Of a stretch of DNA of 53,723 nt, positions 37,550 to 47,668 are shown piece after piece. Every line of letters starts with the position of its first letter. Within the stretch, counting starts at the first letter, position 1. The translations under genes were made by a program, and so were the position numbers. This DNA comes from Bacteroidota bacterium (GTDB lineage: Bacteria; Bacteroidota; Bacteroidia; JABDFU01), in contig JABDEY010000006.1 in the NCBI GenBank assembly GCA_013286805.1, forward strand, positions 1 to 53,723. Direction: 5' to 3'. The notes beneath the pieces were generated by a model. It saw only the letters and a program-made list of their open reading frames with translations, was not told the DNA's origin and did not search any database.

Positions 37550-38536
37550 CTATGGTACTTCCACTGTATTTAAAATCTCATTTACGACCATTTCCGAAGT
37601 AATATTTTCCGCTTCCGCTTCGTAGGTTAAACCTATGCGATGACGTAATACATCCTGACAAATGGCGCGTACGTCCTCCGGTATTACATATCCTCTTCGT
37701 TTAATGAATGCGTATGCTTTGGAGGCCATTGCCAGATTGATACTTGCTCTCGGCGAACCTCCGAAACTGATAAGTTGCTTAAATTTATCCAGTTTGTATT
37801 CCGCAGGGTAGCGGGTGGCAAATACAATATCTATTATATATTTTTCAATCTTTTCGTCCATGTAGACATCCTTCACTACCTTTCTGGCGTTTAATATCTC
37901 AGGCGTGCTCATAACACTATTAATGACAGGCGCTGCATGCGCAAGATTCTGACGTATGATCTTTTTTTCATCTTCTTTGGAAGGATAACCGATAACTACT
38001 TTGAGCATAAAACGGTCAACCTGGGCTTCCGGCAGAGGGTAGGTTCCTTCCTGTTCAATTGGGTTTTGTGTGGCAAGTACAAGGAATGGCTCCGGAAGTT
38101 TGAATGTTTCATCTCCGATAGTAACTTGTTTTTCCTGCATGGCTTCGAGCAAAGCACTCTGCACCTTGGCGGGAGCACGGTTGATCTCGTCCGCCAGAAT
38201 GAAATTGGCAAAAACAGGACCTTTGCGTATGGTAAATTCTTCTTTCTTCTGATTGTAAATCATTGTGCCAATCAAGTCGGCAGGCAATAAGTCCGGCGTA
38301 AATTGAATGCGGCTGAAATTGGCATGAATGGTAGACGCCATAGATTTTATGGCAAGTGTTTTCGCAAGTCCGGGAACACCTTCCAGCAGTATGTGCCCGT
38401 TGGATAACATGGCTATCATCAACCGCTCAACCATGTATTTTTGCCCAACTATTACCTTATCCATCTCAAGGTTAATCATATCTACGAATGCGCTTTCTTT
38501 CTGTATGCGTTCATTCAATTCTTGTATATCAGTCAT
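37550..38536 (-). CDS. MoxR-family AAA+ ATPase
   Basis: 'LLEGVPGLAKTLAIKSMA', 'ILADEINRAPAKVQSALLEAMQEKQVT'. Confidence 0.95.
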   Translation of the reverse strand: MTDIQELNERIQKESAFVDMINLEMDKVIVGQKYMVERLMIAMLSNGHILLEGVPGLAKTLAIKSMASTIHANFSRIQFTPDLLPADLIGTMIYNQKKEEFTIRKGPVFANFILADEINRAPAKVQSALLEAMQEKQVTIGDETFKLPEPFLVLATQNPIEQEGTYPLPEAQVDRFMLKVVIGYPSKEDEKKIIRQNLAHAAPVINSVMSTPEILNARKVVKDVYMDEKIEKYIIDIVFATRYPAEYKLDKFKQLISFGGSPRASINLAMASKAYAFIKRRGYVIPEDVRAICQDVLRHRIGLTYEAEAENITSEMVVNEILNTVEVP

Positions 38537-38661
38537 AAAATAAGTTTTTAATTGTGAGACAAATTTAAGTCCCGGGGACCTTTATCCGATTTTAATTATT
38601 GTTAAATAATGTTAACTGTTAGGTGATTGCTTGGGATTTAACCTGTATTTTTGACTACCTG

Positions 38662-39447
38662 ATGCAGCGTTATTTTTTAAAATTGTCTTATGTTGGTACA
38701 CTCTACCATGGCTGGCAAATACAGGCCAACACTCCGGATACCATACAGGAGATAATGAATATCAGGTATTCCTCCATTTTAGGTGAAAAAATAAACATGA
38801 TCGGTTGCGGACGCACTGATACGGGCGTGCATGCAAGGGAATTTTATGCACACCTTGAACTGGAACAAACTGATATAATGGCGGATTACGAGAAATGGAT
38901 GTACAAATTCAATGTTGTGCTTCCGCATGATATTTCTATCCAGCAGATTATTCCTGTTGCCCCAAATGCACATGCTCGTTTTGGAGCCACTTCAAGGACT
39001 TACCAGTATTTTATTCATCATAAAAAGGATGCATTTTTGCTCAATCGTTCTTACTATTGCCCGAATGACCTAAATTTGCAGGAAATGAACAAAGCAGCGA
39101 AATTGCTTTTTAATTATTCAGATTTTACAAGTTTCAGCAGGGCACGCACACAGGTAAAAACAAATTTATGCAGTATCATGCAGGCTGAATGGATGGAAAT
39201 TGAAAATGGACTTGTGTTTACTATTAAAGCAAATCGTTTTTTACGTAATATGGTGAGGGCTATTGTAGGTACAATGGTTGATATTGGAAAAGGGAAGCTG
39301 ACAATGGAGGATTTTGGGCGCATCATTGAAAATAAGGACCGTTCCGCTGCAGGCTTTTCAGCGCCTGCCTGTGGTCTATATTTAATGAAGGTGCTGTATA
39401 AAGAAGGAATACTGCCAGTTGTCAGTGAAATAAGAGAAAATGACTAA
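38662..39447 (+). CDS. truA: tRNA pseudouridine synthase A
   Basis: 'LKLSYVGTLYHGWQIQ', 'GCGRTDTGVHAREFYAHLEL', 'RFLRNMVRAIVGTMVDIGKG'. Confidence 0.95.
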   Translation: MQRYFLKLSYVGTLYHGWQIQANTPDTIQEIMNIRYSSILGEKINMIGCGRTDTGVHAREFYAHLELEQTDIMADYEKWMYKFNVVLPHDISIQQIIPVAPNAHARFGATSRTYQYFIHHKKDAFLLNRSYYCPNDLNLQEMNKAAKLLFNYSDFTSFSRARTQVKTNLCSIMQAEWMEIENGLVFTIKANRFLRNMVRAIVGTMVDIGKGKLTMEDFGRIIENKDRSAAGFSAPACGLYLMKVLYKEGILPVVSEIREND

Positions 39448-40171
39448 AAGAATTTTAACACTAATATTGTTTTGTTTGATTGCTGTTGCCTATGGTCAGA
39501 ACACGAAGACTTCCATTGTTGTTACGGGTAAAGTTATTGGCGATAATGCAATAGTATTCAACAGGGTAATGGTCGTCAACAGAACTACCGGAAGTGGTAC
39601 TTTTGTAGGCATTGAGGGGAACTTCAGTATAACGCTGTCAAAGAATGACACGCTGATGTTTGCGTATAGCGGATACAAAACAAAAAAAATCAGTTTCAGG
39701 GATTCAGTTTTCAGTAATGAATATCTGATTGCAGTGAAGCTTGACCCGTTATCTTATATGCTGAAAGAAATATCAATTTACCCGGTTAAAAAGCTCAACG
39801 AAGTTCAAAGGGAAATTGAGCTGATGGACGCTCATAAAAAAAGAGTCGGAGAATTGCAGGGTGTCAGCGCCGTAATTAGCCCGATTACTGCATTGTATCA
39901 GAGGTTTAGCAAATTGGAGCAATCCAAAAGAAAGGTTGCTGAGATGGAAAACGATGATATGAAGCGGGAAGTATTAAAAGATCTGTTTAGGATTTATATC
40001 AAATATGACATTATTGAACTGACGGATTCACAGTTTGATGATTTTATTACTTTTTGCGACCTTCCGGATTACTATATTATGCACGCAACCCAGTACGAAC
40101 TTGTGGAGGCCATCAAAGGCCGGTATTTGAGATTCGCTGAAATGAATGATTATGTAAGACACAAACACTAA
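39440..40171 (+). CDS. Carboxypeptidase-like regulatory domain protein
   Basis: 'VTGKVIGDNAIVFNRVMVVNRTTGSGTFVGIEGNFSITLSKNDTLMFAYSGYKTKKISF'. Confidence 0.8.
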   Translation: MTKRILTLILFCLIAVAYGQNTKTSIVVTGKVIGDNAIVFNRVMVVNRTTGSGTFVGIEGNFSITLSKNDTLMFAYSGYKTKKISFRDSVFSNEYLIAVKLDPLSYMLKEISIYPVKKLNEVQREIELMDAHKKRVGELQGVSAVISPITALYQRFSKLEQSKRKVAEMENDDMKREVLKDLFRIYIKYDIIELTDSQFDDFITFCDLPDYYIMHATQYELVEAIKGRYLRFAEMNDYVRHKH

Positions 40172-40181
40172 TTTTAGGAGA

Positions 40182-40697
40182 ATGAAAGCTAAAGTAAGTA
40201 TTATAATGGGCAGCACATCTGACATGCCAGTGATGCAGGAGGCTGCAAAGATTTTAGATCAGTTTAAAATACCTTTTGAAATAAATGCACTTTCTGCACA
40301 CCGGGTGCCCGAACAAGTGGCCGAATTTGCAAAAAATGCGCACAAGCGGGGGATTTGTGTTATTATAGCCGGAGCAGGCGGGGCTGCGCACTTGCCGGGT
40401 GTTGTAGCCGCCTTTAGCCCGGTTCCTATTATTGGTGTGCCCTGTCGCTCATCCATATCTCTGGATGGCTGGGACTCCTTATTATCGATTGTCCAAATGC
40501 CGCCTGGAGTTCCGGTTGCTACAGTAGGATTGGATGCCGGACAAAATGCAGGCATACTTGCGGTGCAGATACTTGCAGCAGGTAATGAAGAGATGATAAC
40601 CCAACTGGTCTCCTTTAAAGAAGATTTAAAGAAAAAAATAATGAAAGCCAATGAGGAACTCAAAGAACATAAGTTTCAATACAGGGTTAATACATAA
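40182..40697 (+). CDS. purE: N5-carboxyaminoimidazole ribonucleotide mutase
   Basis: 'IIMGSTSDMPVMQEAAKIL', 'SAHRVPE', 'VIIAGAGGAAHLPGVVAA'. Confidence 0.97.
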   Translation: MKAKVSIIMGSTSDMPVMQEAAKILDQFKIPFEINALSAHRVPEQVAEFAKNAHKRGICVIIAGAGGAAHLPGVVAAFSPVPIIGVPCRSSISLDGWDSLLSIVQMPPGVPVATVGLDAGQNAGILAVQILAAGNEEMITQLVSFKEDLKKKIMKANEELKEHKFQYRVNT

Positions 40698-40722
40698 GTA
40701 GCTTTTGTTTTAATTCCCGGAG

Positions 40723-41496
40723 TCATTGAAACTGTAAAGTAATGGTGTCACCTAAGTGCAGATTCAATAATTGACTCGCTTTCCCCCTTGTAATGGCAAT
40801 TTCAAGGTGTCCGGCAGAGTTAAACAAAACAGCAATTTCTCCATCAATGACTTCGAGGTAAGTTTTGCTTATCTTTTCAATTTCATGACTCCCAAACCGA
40901 ACAGAAAATTTACGGCCGTTGCCCATTTCAGCAATTATTTTTTTTGTGATATTGGTTACAACGTTGCTGTATGAATCAATATAGATTACACTTCCCCTAA
41001 GATTATCACCTACTGTCACTGGCCTGAACAGCATGCGTTCAATAAGCTCGGATTTGGGTGTGCCGATTAAGTCAAGTATTCCGCCTTTAGCAAGGTGACA
41101 GGCAGCTTTCGTAAAAACATCCCTGGTTGGAAATGTTGGATTGTCCAATTCCTGGAATTGATTAAGTTCCACAATTTTATCAGGCGGCGATTCAAAAATC
41201 AGGGAAAAGATGCCGTTATCAGCACCTATAAAATAATGTCCGTTTGCAAGCAGGGCAATATGAGGCGTTTGAAGGGAGACTTCTGCATTTACACCCACTA
41301 TATGAACAGTACCTTTAGGAAAGTTCGCGTAGCTGTTCCTGAGTATATAGGCAGCTTCCTGAATATTGAAAGAAGGAATCTGGTGCGTTATATCCACAAT
41401 AACTGCATCCGGCCATTGGCTGTAAATAGAACCTTTGACTGCGCTAACATAGTAATCCTTTAATCCCAGATCGGTTGTTAAAGTTATTATAGCCAT
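40723..41496 (-). CDS. SAM hydroxide adenosyltransferase family (DUF62)
   Basis: 'ITLTTDLGLKDYYVSAVKGSIYSQWPDAVIVDITHQIPSFNIQEAAYIL', 'GADNGIFSLI'. Confidence 0.92.
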   Translation of the reverse strand: MAIITLTTDLGLKDYYVSAVKGSIYSQWPDAVIVDITHQIPSFNIQEAAYILRNSYANFPKGTVHIVGVNAEVSLQTPHIALLANGHYFIGADNGIFSLIFESPPDKIVELNQFQELDNPTFPTRDVFTKAACHLAKGGILDLIGTPKSELIERMLFRPVTVGDNLRGSVIYIDSYSNVVTNITKKIIAEMGNGRKFSVRFGSHEIEKISKTYLEVIDGEIAVLFNSAGHLEIAITRGKASQLLNLHLGDTITLQFQ

Positions 41497-41607
41497 TGTT
41501 AGTAAAAATACCTCGCTTTAGAAGTGTTCTTTAAGAATTATTGCAAAATAATATATATTTTGCAATGTAAAATTAACCAAAAACCTCATTAATGAAGAAT
41601 CAAAAAA

Positions 41608-42558
41608 TTGGCTGAACTGGTAATTGAAATAAAAGATGTTGATCCTGTACAAATATACGGGGTGAATGACTGCCATCTGGAACGTATTAAAAGGCGGTTT
41701 CCCAAACTGAAAATAGTGGCCAGAGGTGACAAAATAAAAATAAGTGGAGAGGAGGAAGAACTCAATCAGTTTGGAATGATCATGAACCTTTTACTGGAGC
41801 AATGTGAAAAGAGCGGAACGGTCAGTGAAAGTCTGGTGGAGCAAGTACTTAGTGGGGGAGTCGTAAGAAACAGGACAGAGCAGGAGGAGGGCTCCGATAC
41901 AATTGTTTTTGGAAATTATGGGATAATTGTAAAGGCAAGGACACCAAACCAGCGTAAAATGCTTGAATCAAGTCAGAAGAATGACATGATTTTTGCCATT
42001 GGCCCTGCCGGAACGGGTAAGACCTATACTGCAGTTGCGCTTGCTGTTAAAGCACTGCGTGATAAAGAAGTAAAAAAAATTATTTTATGCAGGCCTGCGG
42101 TGGAAGCCGGGGAGCATCTTGGTTTCTTACCAGGAGATCTGAAAGAAAAGCTTGATCCCTACCTTCAGCCGTTATATGATGCGTTGTACGACATGGTTCC
42201 ACCGGATAAATTAAAGACCTACCTCGAAAATCATGTGATTCAGATTGCGCCGCTTGCCTTTATGCGGGGGCGTACACTGGATAATGCTTTCGTTATTCTG
42301 GATGAGGCTCAGAATGCGACCGAAAATCAGTTAAAAATGTTTTTAACCCGAATGGGTTCTTCGGCCAAGTTTGTTGTAACAGGTGATGTAACGCAGATAG
42401 ATTTGCCGGCTCATCAGCCCTCAGGTCTTTTACAGGCGCTACGCGTTTTGAAGAATGTGGAAGGAATTGATTTTATTTTCCTCGATGAACAAGATGTACT
42501 TCGTCATAAATTAGTAAAAAGAATAGTAGCAGTTTACCAAAAAGAAAAATTCTCGTAA
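41608..42558 (+). CDS. PhoH-family ATPase (probable TTG start)
   Basis: '[22 protein letters not shown]', '[41 protein letters not shown]'. Confidence 0.95.
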   Translation: MAELVIEIKDVDPVQIYGVNDCHLERIKRRFPKLKIVARGDKIKISGEEEELNQFGMIMNLLLEQCEKSGTVSESLVEQVLSGGVVRNRTEQEEGSDTIVFGNYGIIVKARTPNQRKMLESSQKNDMIFAIGPAGTGKTYTAVALAVKALRDKEVKKIILCRPAVEAGEHLGFLPGDLKEKLDPYLQPLYDALYDMVPPDKLKTYLENHVIQIAPLAFMRGRTLDNAFVILDEAQNATENQLKMFLTRMGSSAKFVVTGDVTQIDLPAHQPSGLLQALRVLKNVEGIDFIFLDEQDVLRHKLVKRIVAVYQKEKFS

Positions 42559-42559
42559 A

Positions 42560-43519
42560 ATGAATGCAGTAGTTGAAACACAATTTAAATTCCCTGGTCA
42601 GAAAAAATTCTATAAAGGGAAAGTAAGAGACGTATATAACATTAACGATCAATACCTCGTCATGGTTGCGAGTGATAGGATTTCAGCCTTTGATGTGGTT
42701 CTGCCAAGGGGAATACCTTACAAAGGGCAGGTATTGAACCAGATTGCGGCTCATTTTCTGAAAGCAACATCCGACATAGTTCCCAACTGGGTCATAGATG
42801 TGCCGGATCCCATGGTTACAGTCGGCCATTTATGTGAGCCATTCAAGGTTGAAATGGTAATCAGGGGATATATGTCAGGGCATGCCTGGAGAGAATACAG
42901 TAGTGGAAAGCGCACAATTTGTGGCGTTGCGCTTCCTGAGGGATTGAAAGAGAATGACAAATTTGCCAACCCTATTATTACACCGACCACCAAAGCCTCA
43001 GTAGGGCATGACATGGATATTTCCAGAGAGGATATTTTCAAAGAGGAAATTGTATCAAAAGAGGATTATGAAATGCTTGAAAAATATACTCGGGCATTAT
43101 TCAAACGAGGAACCGAAATGGCAGAAAAAATGGGATTGATATTGGTAGATACCAAATATGAATTCGGAAAGAAGGATGGTAAGATTTATCTGATAGATGA
43201 AATTCACACACCCGACTCTTCCCGTTATTTTTACAAAGAAGGTTATGGAGAAAGGCAAAAAGCAGGAGAAACTCAAAAGCAATTGTCAAAAGAGTTTGTA
43301 CGCCAATGGTTGATAGAAAATGGTTTTCAGGGAAAAGAAGGGCAACAGGTTCCAGCCATGAGTGATGAGTATGTTAAATCGGTGTCAGATCGTTACATTG
43401 AGCTGTATCAAAAAATCCTGGGAAAGGAATTTGTTCGGGCTGAAAGTTCTGATGTTTTAAAAAGAATTGAAAAAAACATTAATAACTTTTTAGGGGTTAG
43501 GGATACTATTAACTACTAA
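42560..43519 (+). CDS. purC: Phosphoribosylaminoimidazole-succinocarboxamide synthase
   Basis: '[32 protein letters not shown]', '[12 protein letters not shown]'. Confidence 0.96.
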   Translation: MNAVVETQFKFPGQKKFYKGKVRDVYNINDQYLVMVASDRISAFDVVLPRGIPYKGQVLNQIAAHFLKATSDIVPNWVIDVPDPMVTVGHLCEPFKVEMVIRGYMSGHAWREYSSGKRTICGVALPEGLKENDKFANPIITPTTKASVGHDMDISREDIFKEEIVSKEDYEMLEKYTRALFKRGTEMAEKMGLILVDTKYEFGKKDGKIYLIDEIHTPDSSRYFYKEGYGERQKAGETQKQLSKEFVRQWLIENGFQGKEGQQVPAMSDEYVKSVSDRYIELYQKILGKEFVRAESSDVLKRIEKNINNFLGVRDTINY

Positions 43520-43606
43520 AATATCCTGTAAGAAACTCCCTTAATTCCTGAGAGGCATTAAGGTTATAGCCTACTTTGGCTCATGACTAATAAACAATAC
43601 AATACA

Positions 43607-45031
43607 ATGAAAAAACATCGGCTATTTTTAATCGGGATAGTACTTACATCCACTTCATTTTTACAAGCTCAGACTTTATATGGAGATTGTTATTCGGGTG
43701 GCGCGTCAGGTTATGGGGTTGTCTTCAATTATAATACAATTACCGGAAAAGATTCGGTTAATTTCAGTTTTAATGGTACAAATGGCAATAGCCCTTATTA
43801 CTCAAGCGGGCTTTTGCAAGCGATTGACGGAATGCTTTATGGAACCACAAGCCTGGGGGGAACTTCAAACAAAGGAGTGCTTTATATGCTTAATCCTATG
43901 ACTGGCCATGATACTGTTTTGCTGAATTTTGACGGCGCGGTGCATGGCGCTACACCTTATGGCACACTGATACAGGGCAAGGATGGGTTGCTATATGGCA
44001 TTACCAGTGCCGGTGGCGATAGTAGCTACGGAGTTTTATATAGTTACGATCCTGTTAAACTTAAAGACTCGGTACGGGTAACGTTAAATAAGAGTATTAC
44101 GCAGGGAAAAAATCCATACGCGTCCTTACTTCAAGCCTCTGATGGATTTATCTATGGTGTAACCTCACAAGGTGGGCTTAATAAACAGGGCATTATATTC
44201 AGATTTAACCCTGAAACAAATAACGATACTGCTTTATTCAGTTTTGCAATAAACACAGCCCCTAAAGGTGGCCTGATACAGGGCACTGATGGCTTGTTGT
44301 ATGGCATGACTGTACATGGAGGGACCAGTAACGCCGGAACAATATATAGCTACGACCCCGTTAAATACAAGGATTCCATTAGAGTTAATATGGATGGTAC
44401 AAAAGGCGAGTATCCATGGGGAAGCCTTGTACAGGCACCAAGCGGCAAGATGTATGGTTTAACCTATAACGACTTGGTATATAATGGAGGAGCTTTATTT
44501 TCCTTTAACCCCATTAACAACAACGATTCTGTGCTTATGTGGTTAAAACCTGGTACTTCAGGCACAGGTAGCAATCCATACGGGTCGCCAATAATTGCCA
44601 GCAACGGATTGGTTTACTTCCTTACAGCTCACGGTGCAGCAAATGGTAATGGAACACTGATAAGTTATAATCCGAAGACCGGGAAGGATACAATCTTGGT
44701 TGTCTTTAATGCTTCCATTAATGGAGCAACCGCATCCGGTAATTTACTCGAATATAAAACAGTACCAACATCCCTGAATAATATCGCTTTACAAAAATAT
44801 GCCGAAGTTTATCCTAATCCTTTTCATGCAACAACCCATATTTTGTTCACAGAAAGCGGTATACATATTTTAGAAGTAAATAATATTGCTGGAAGGGAAA
44901 TTGAAAAAGTTGAATGTATTGGGATGCAGTACGATTTACAATGTAATGGATTTTCCCCCGGGATATATTTTATAAAAGTATTTGATCAGGAGCAAAAATA
45001 CATTGCAGTTGCCAGGATAGTAATTGAATGA
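43607..45031 (+). CDS. T9SS type A protein with seven GloVer-type repeats (putative beta-propeller)
   Basis: Repeats 'DGLLYGxTxxGGTSNxGxxYSYDPVxxKDSxxV'; C-term 'YAEVYPNPFHATTHILFTESG...GIYFIKVFDQEQKYIAVARIVIE'. Confidence 0.88.
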   Translation: MKKHRLFLIGIVLTSTSFLQAQTLYGDCYSGGASGYGVVFNYNTITGKDSVNFSFNGTNGNSPYYSSGLLQAIDGMLYGTTSLGGTSNKGVLYMLNPMTGHDTVLLNFDGAVHGATPYGTLIQGKDGLLYGITSAGGDSSYGVLYSYDPVKLKDSVRVTLNKSITQGKNPYASLLQASDGFIYGVTSQGGLNKQGIIFRFNPETNNDTALFSFAINTAPKGGLIQGTDGLLYGMTVHGGTSNAGTIYSYDPVKYKDSIRVNMDGTKGEYPWGSLVQAPSGKMYGLTYNDLVYNGGALFSFNPINNNDSVLMWLKPGTSGTGSNPYGSPIIASNGLVYFLTAHGAANGNGTLISYNPKTGKDTILVVFNASINGATASGNLLEYKTVPTSLNNIALQKYAEVYPNPFHATTHILFTESGIHILEVNNIAGREIEKVECIGMQYDLQCNGFSPGIYFIKVFDQEQKYIAVARIVIE

Positions 45032-45110
45032 TCATCTCTTATGGGATACTTTTCGGTATATTTTGAGTGTTAGTCTTTTGGTCAAGCATTAGGATTGAAA
45101 ACAGCTCTAA

Positions 45111-45134
45111 AACTGTAAACCAAACTGTAAACCA
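45111..45134. repeat. Exact 12-bp tandem direct repeat upstream of integrase
   Basis: AACTGTAAACCA x2. Confidence 0.9.
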
Positions 45135-45368
45135 GAAAATCAGGATTTAGTATTTTTCTCTGTAACTACCTGATTTTAAAAGTGATCCCGAGGCGACCTT
45201 CCTTTTTGCATTCATTTACACTCATTTACTCCAACCTGCTGTAAAATCAGCACTTCTAAAGATTTCTGAATTCTTTTTGATGCATATAAAAGCATCGAAA
45301 AGCATAACAACCTGTACCAAAATCAGTACCACTTTCCTGAATTAACTTTACATAAATAATATAATGAC

Positions 45369-46604
45369 ATGGCTACAATTACCGCACTATTAAAGAAGAA
45401 CAAGGAAAACAAGAAGGGGCTTTACCCAATTTACCTACGAGTTGCAAAGGGAGAAAAGACAAGTTTTATTTCAACCGGAGTAAAAATTAAAGAATCCGAT
45501 TGGGATAGGGAGCAAAATAAAGTTAAGAGGACTGCGGATAACGCATCGAGAATTAATGCAGCAATCTCCAAAAAGGTTGCTGATTTGGAAAACAAATCAT
45601 TGGAATTGGAATTAAAAAACAGGACTGTATCCTCTAAAGAAATCAAAAACAATATTGCCGGAGCCACTGACAATAAGACTGATTTTTTTGTTTATGCCGG
45701 TACTTGGACAAAGAAGATGGAAGACGAAAAGAGGTTCGGAATGCTCAAAAGAGTTAAAAGTGTTATTGAGAAGCTGAAAGAGTACCACAAGAACCAACCA
45801 TTAAAGCTTTCAGAAATTAACCTTAATTTTTTAACGGGCTTCCAAACCTACATGACAACCGTTTCAAAAAACAGAATAAATACTATTCATGCAAACTTTA
45901 GGATAATACGAAAGATCATGAATGATGCAATAAGGGAGGACTTGATAGGAGTGGAGTGTAACCCCTTTTTGAAGTTTAAGCTGAAACTGGAAAAGACTAC
46001 AAGGGACTTTTTAACCGAGGAAGAACTGAGTTTAATTGAAGAATTGGAGCTTGATGAAGACGAAATCATATATCATCACCGGAATGCATACGTTTTTTGC
46101 TGTTATGGTGGTGGAACACGAATTTCAGACCTCCTGATGCTCCGCTGGAATAATTTTGATGGAGAACGCATTAACTTTAAGATCAGGAAGACCGGGTCGC
46201 AATTGGTTGTTAAATTACCTCAGAAGGCCCTGCAAATACTGAAAGTGTATAAAGATTTAGCAAATAAGACCTACGAAGGCAATATTCCATCTAATGCTTT
46301 TATATTCCAATTGATCCGGATTAATCCAGATGAAACCAGTGAGAAGATCATTTTTAACGCAATATCAGCAGCTTCTGCATATATGAACAAAAACCTAAAG
46401 GTAATTGCCGATACCGCTGAAATAGACAAAAATATATCCTTTCATACCAGCCGTCATACATTCGCCACCAGGTCATTGAAAAAAGGCATGCGGATTGAGC
46501 ATTTGTCGAAAATTTTATCGCACCATTCAATTTTAGAAACGCAGACCTATGCGAAGATTATGAACAGTGACTTGGAACAGGCGATGCAAATATTTGATTT
46601 ATAA
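45369..46604 (+). CDS. Tyrosine recombinase / phage-type integrase (Bacteroidetes SAM-like N-domain)
   Basis: N-term Arm-like 'ATITALLKKNKENKKGLYPIYLRVAKGEKTSFISTGVKIKESDWD'; catalytic 'CCYGGGTRISDLLMLRWNNF', 'FHTSRHTFATRSLKKGMRIEHLSKILSHHSILETQTYAKI'. Confidence 0.94.
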   Translation: MATITALLKKNKENKKGLYPIYLRVAKGEKTSFISTGVKIKESDWDREQNKVKRTADNASRINAAISKKVADLENKSLELELKNRTVSSKEIKNNIAGATDNKTDFFVYAGTWTKKMEDEKRFGMLKRVKSVIEKLKEYHKNQPLKLSEINLNFLTGFQTYMTTVSKNRINTIHANFRIIRKIMNDAIREDLIGVECNPFLKFKLKLEKTTRDFLTEEELSLIEELELDEDEIIYHHRNAYVFCCYGGGTRISDLLMLRWNNFDGERINFKIRKTGSQLVVKLPQKALQILKVYKDLANKTYEGNIPSNAFIFQLIRINPDETSEKIIFNAISAASAYMNKNLKVIADTAEIDKNISFHTSRHTFATRSLKKGMRIEHLSKILSHHSILETQTYAKIMNSDLEQAMQIFDL

Positions 46605-46628
46605 ATCCGGAGGCTGAACAGGAGTTTT

Positions 46629-46713
46629 GAAACCATTATAGAAAATATGAATTTCCATAAGTCAAGAAATTTCTATTATTTATTTCTCCTGAAACCATTA
46701 TATATCTTGACTT
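46629..46713. repeat. Interleaved 12-bp direct repeat (GAAACCATTATA) and 9-bp inverted repeat (AAGTCAAGA/TCTTGACTT) 3' of the integrase
   Basis: DR at 46629-46640 and 46691-46702; IR arms at 46659-46667 and 46705-46713. Confidence 0.85.
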
Positions 46714-46859
46714 TGAGGACAAATTTGCATATATTCGTTACTATAAAGTGTAGTTATTTTACGGCTTTATGTTAGTATGGGAGTAATTATTTAAATTAGA
46801 AATTGAGAGATTTGAGTTAACGAAAGTACAATCAATCGGGCGAAAAATTAGCCCTCGAC

Positions 46860-47630
46860 ATGAGTAACAGTGGCTTTTCTCCTGATTTGTATAACGCATG
46901 TAATAAAAACAACTTAGGAGTCCCCAAAAATTGCAATGGTTATCAATTTGCTCACACGGGAGTTGGCTATGCCGGCTTTTATTGTGAAGCTGGAGCAGAA
47001 CAGAGAAAATACCTTGAAGTTAAACTGGATTCAACGTTAAAATCCGGAAAAAAATATTGTGTAGAATATTACGTAAGCCTTGCTGATACTGTGCAAGAAG
47101 CTTTTGGAGCTTTTGGAGTTTATTTTTCCAAAGACTCCGTTTTAAGTACAGATTATCATGCACTGCCTGTTATTCCGCAGGTTGTTATGCCGGATACAGA
47201 TTATATAACTGATAAAATTAACTGGACGTTAATAACTGGAACCTGTTTTGCCAATGGCGGAAAACAGTTTATTACCATAGGGAATTTCAATAATGATGCG
47301 AATACAAAGTTGGTTAAAGTTCCCGGTGGGAATGAGGATTATGTGACGGAATGCAGCAGCGGTCAAGGAATAAACGAGTTTACAAATAATCTTCAATTTA
47401 ATTTGTACCCGAACCCAGCGACAACCGAAGTAACAATAGAAACATCAATAGATAAGCCCTATTCAATACGAATTTTTAGCCTACTTGGGGAATTAATTTA
47501 CTCAAAAGAGCAGTTAGCGAGTGAAAAGGCAGATATAGAGTTGACCGGTCTTTCCAAAGGGGTTTATGTAGTGGAATTGATTGAAACGTCCTCTGGGCTG
47601 ATTGGCAGAAAAAAAATAATTGTTCAGTGA
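46860..47630 (+). pseudogene. 5'-truncated T9SS type A surface protein (no signal peptide)
   Basis: Begins mid-domain (SPDLYNACNKNNLGVPKNCNGYQFAHTGVGYAGFYC...), in-frame stop 42 bp upstream, intact C-term 'FNLYPNPATTEVTIETSIDKPYSIRIFSLLGELIYSKE...GVYVVELIETSSGLIGRKKIIVQ'. Confidence 0.65.
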
Positions 47631-47668
47631 GACATCTATAAAACTACATTTAATAAAATATATTTATT

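Noticed and set aside
45181-45200. AGTGATCCCGAGGCGACCTT upstream of the integrase as a tRNA-derived att remnant
   Set aside because: Only a short resemblance to the antisense 3' end of a tRNA; the T-loop motif does not follow and no tRNA gene is present.
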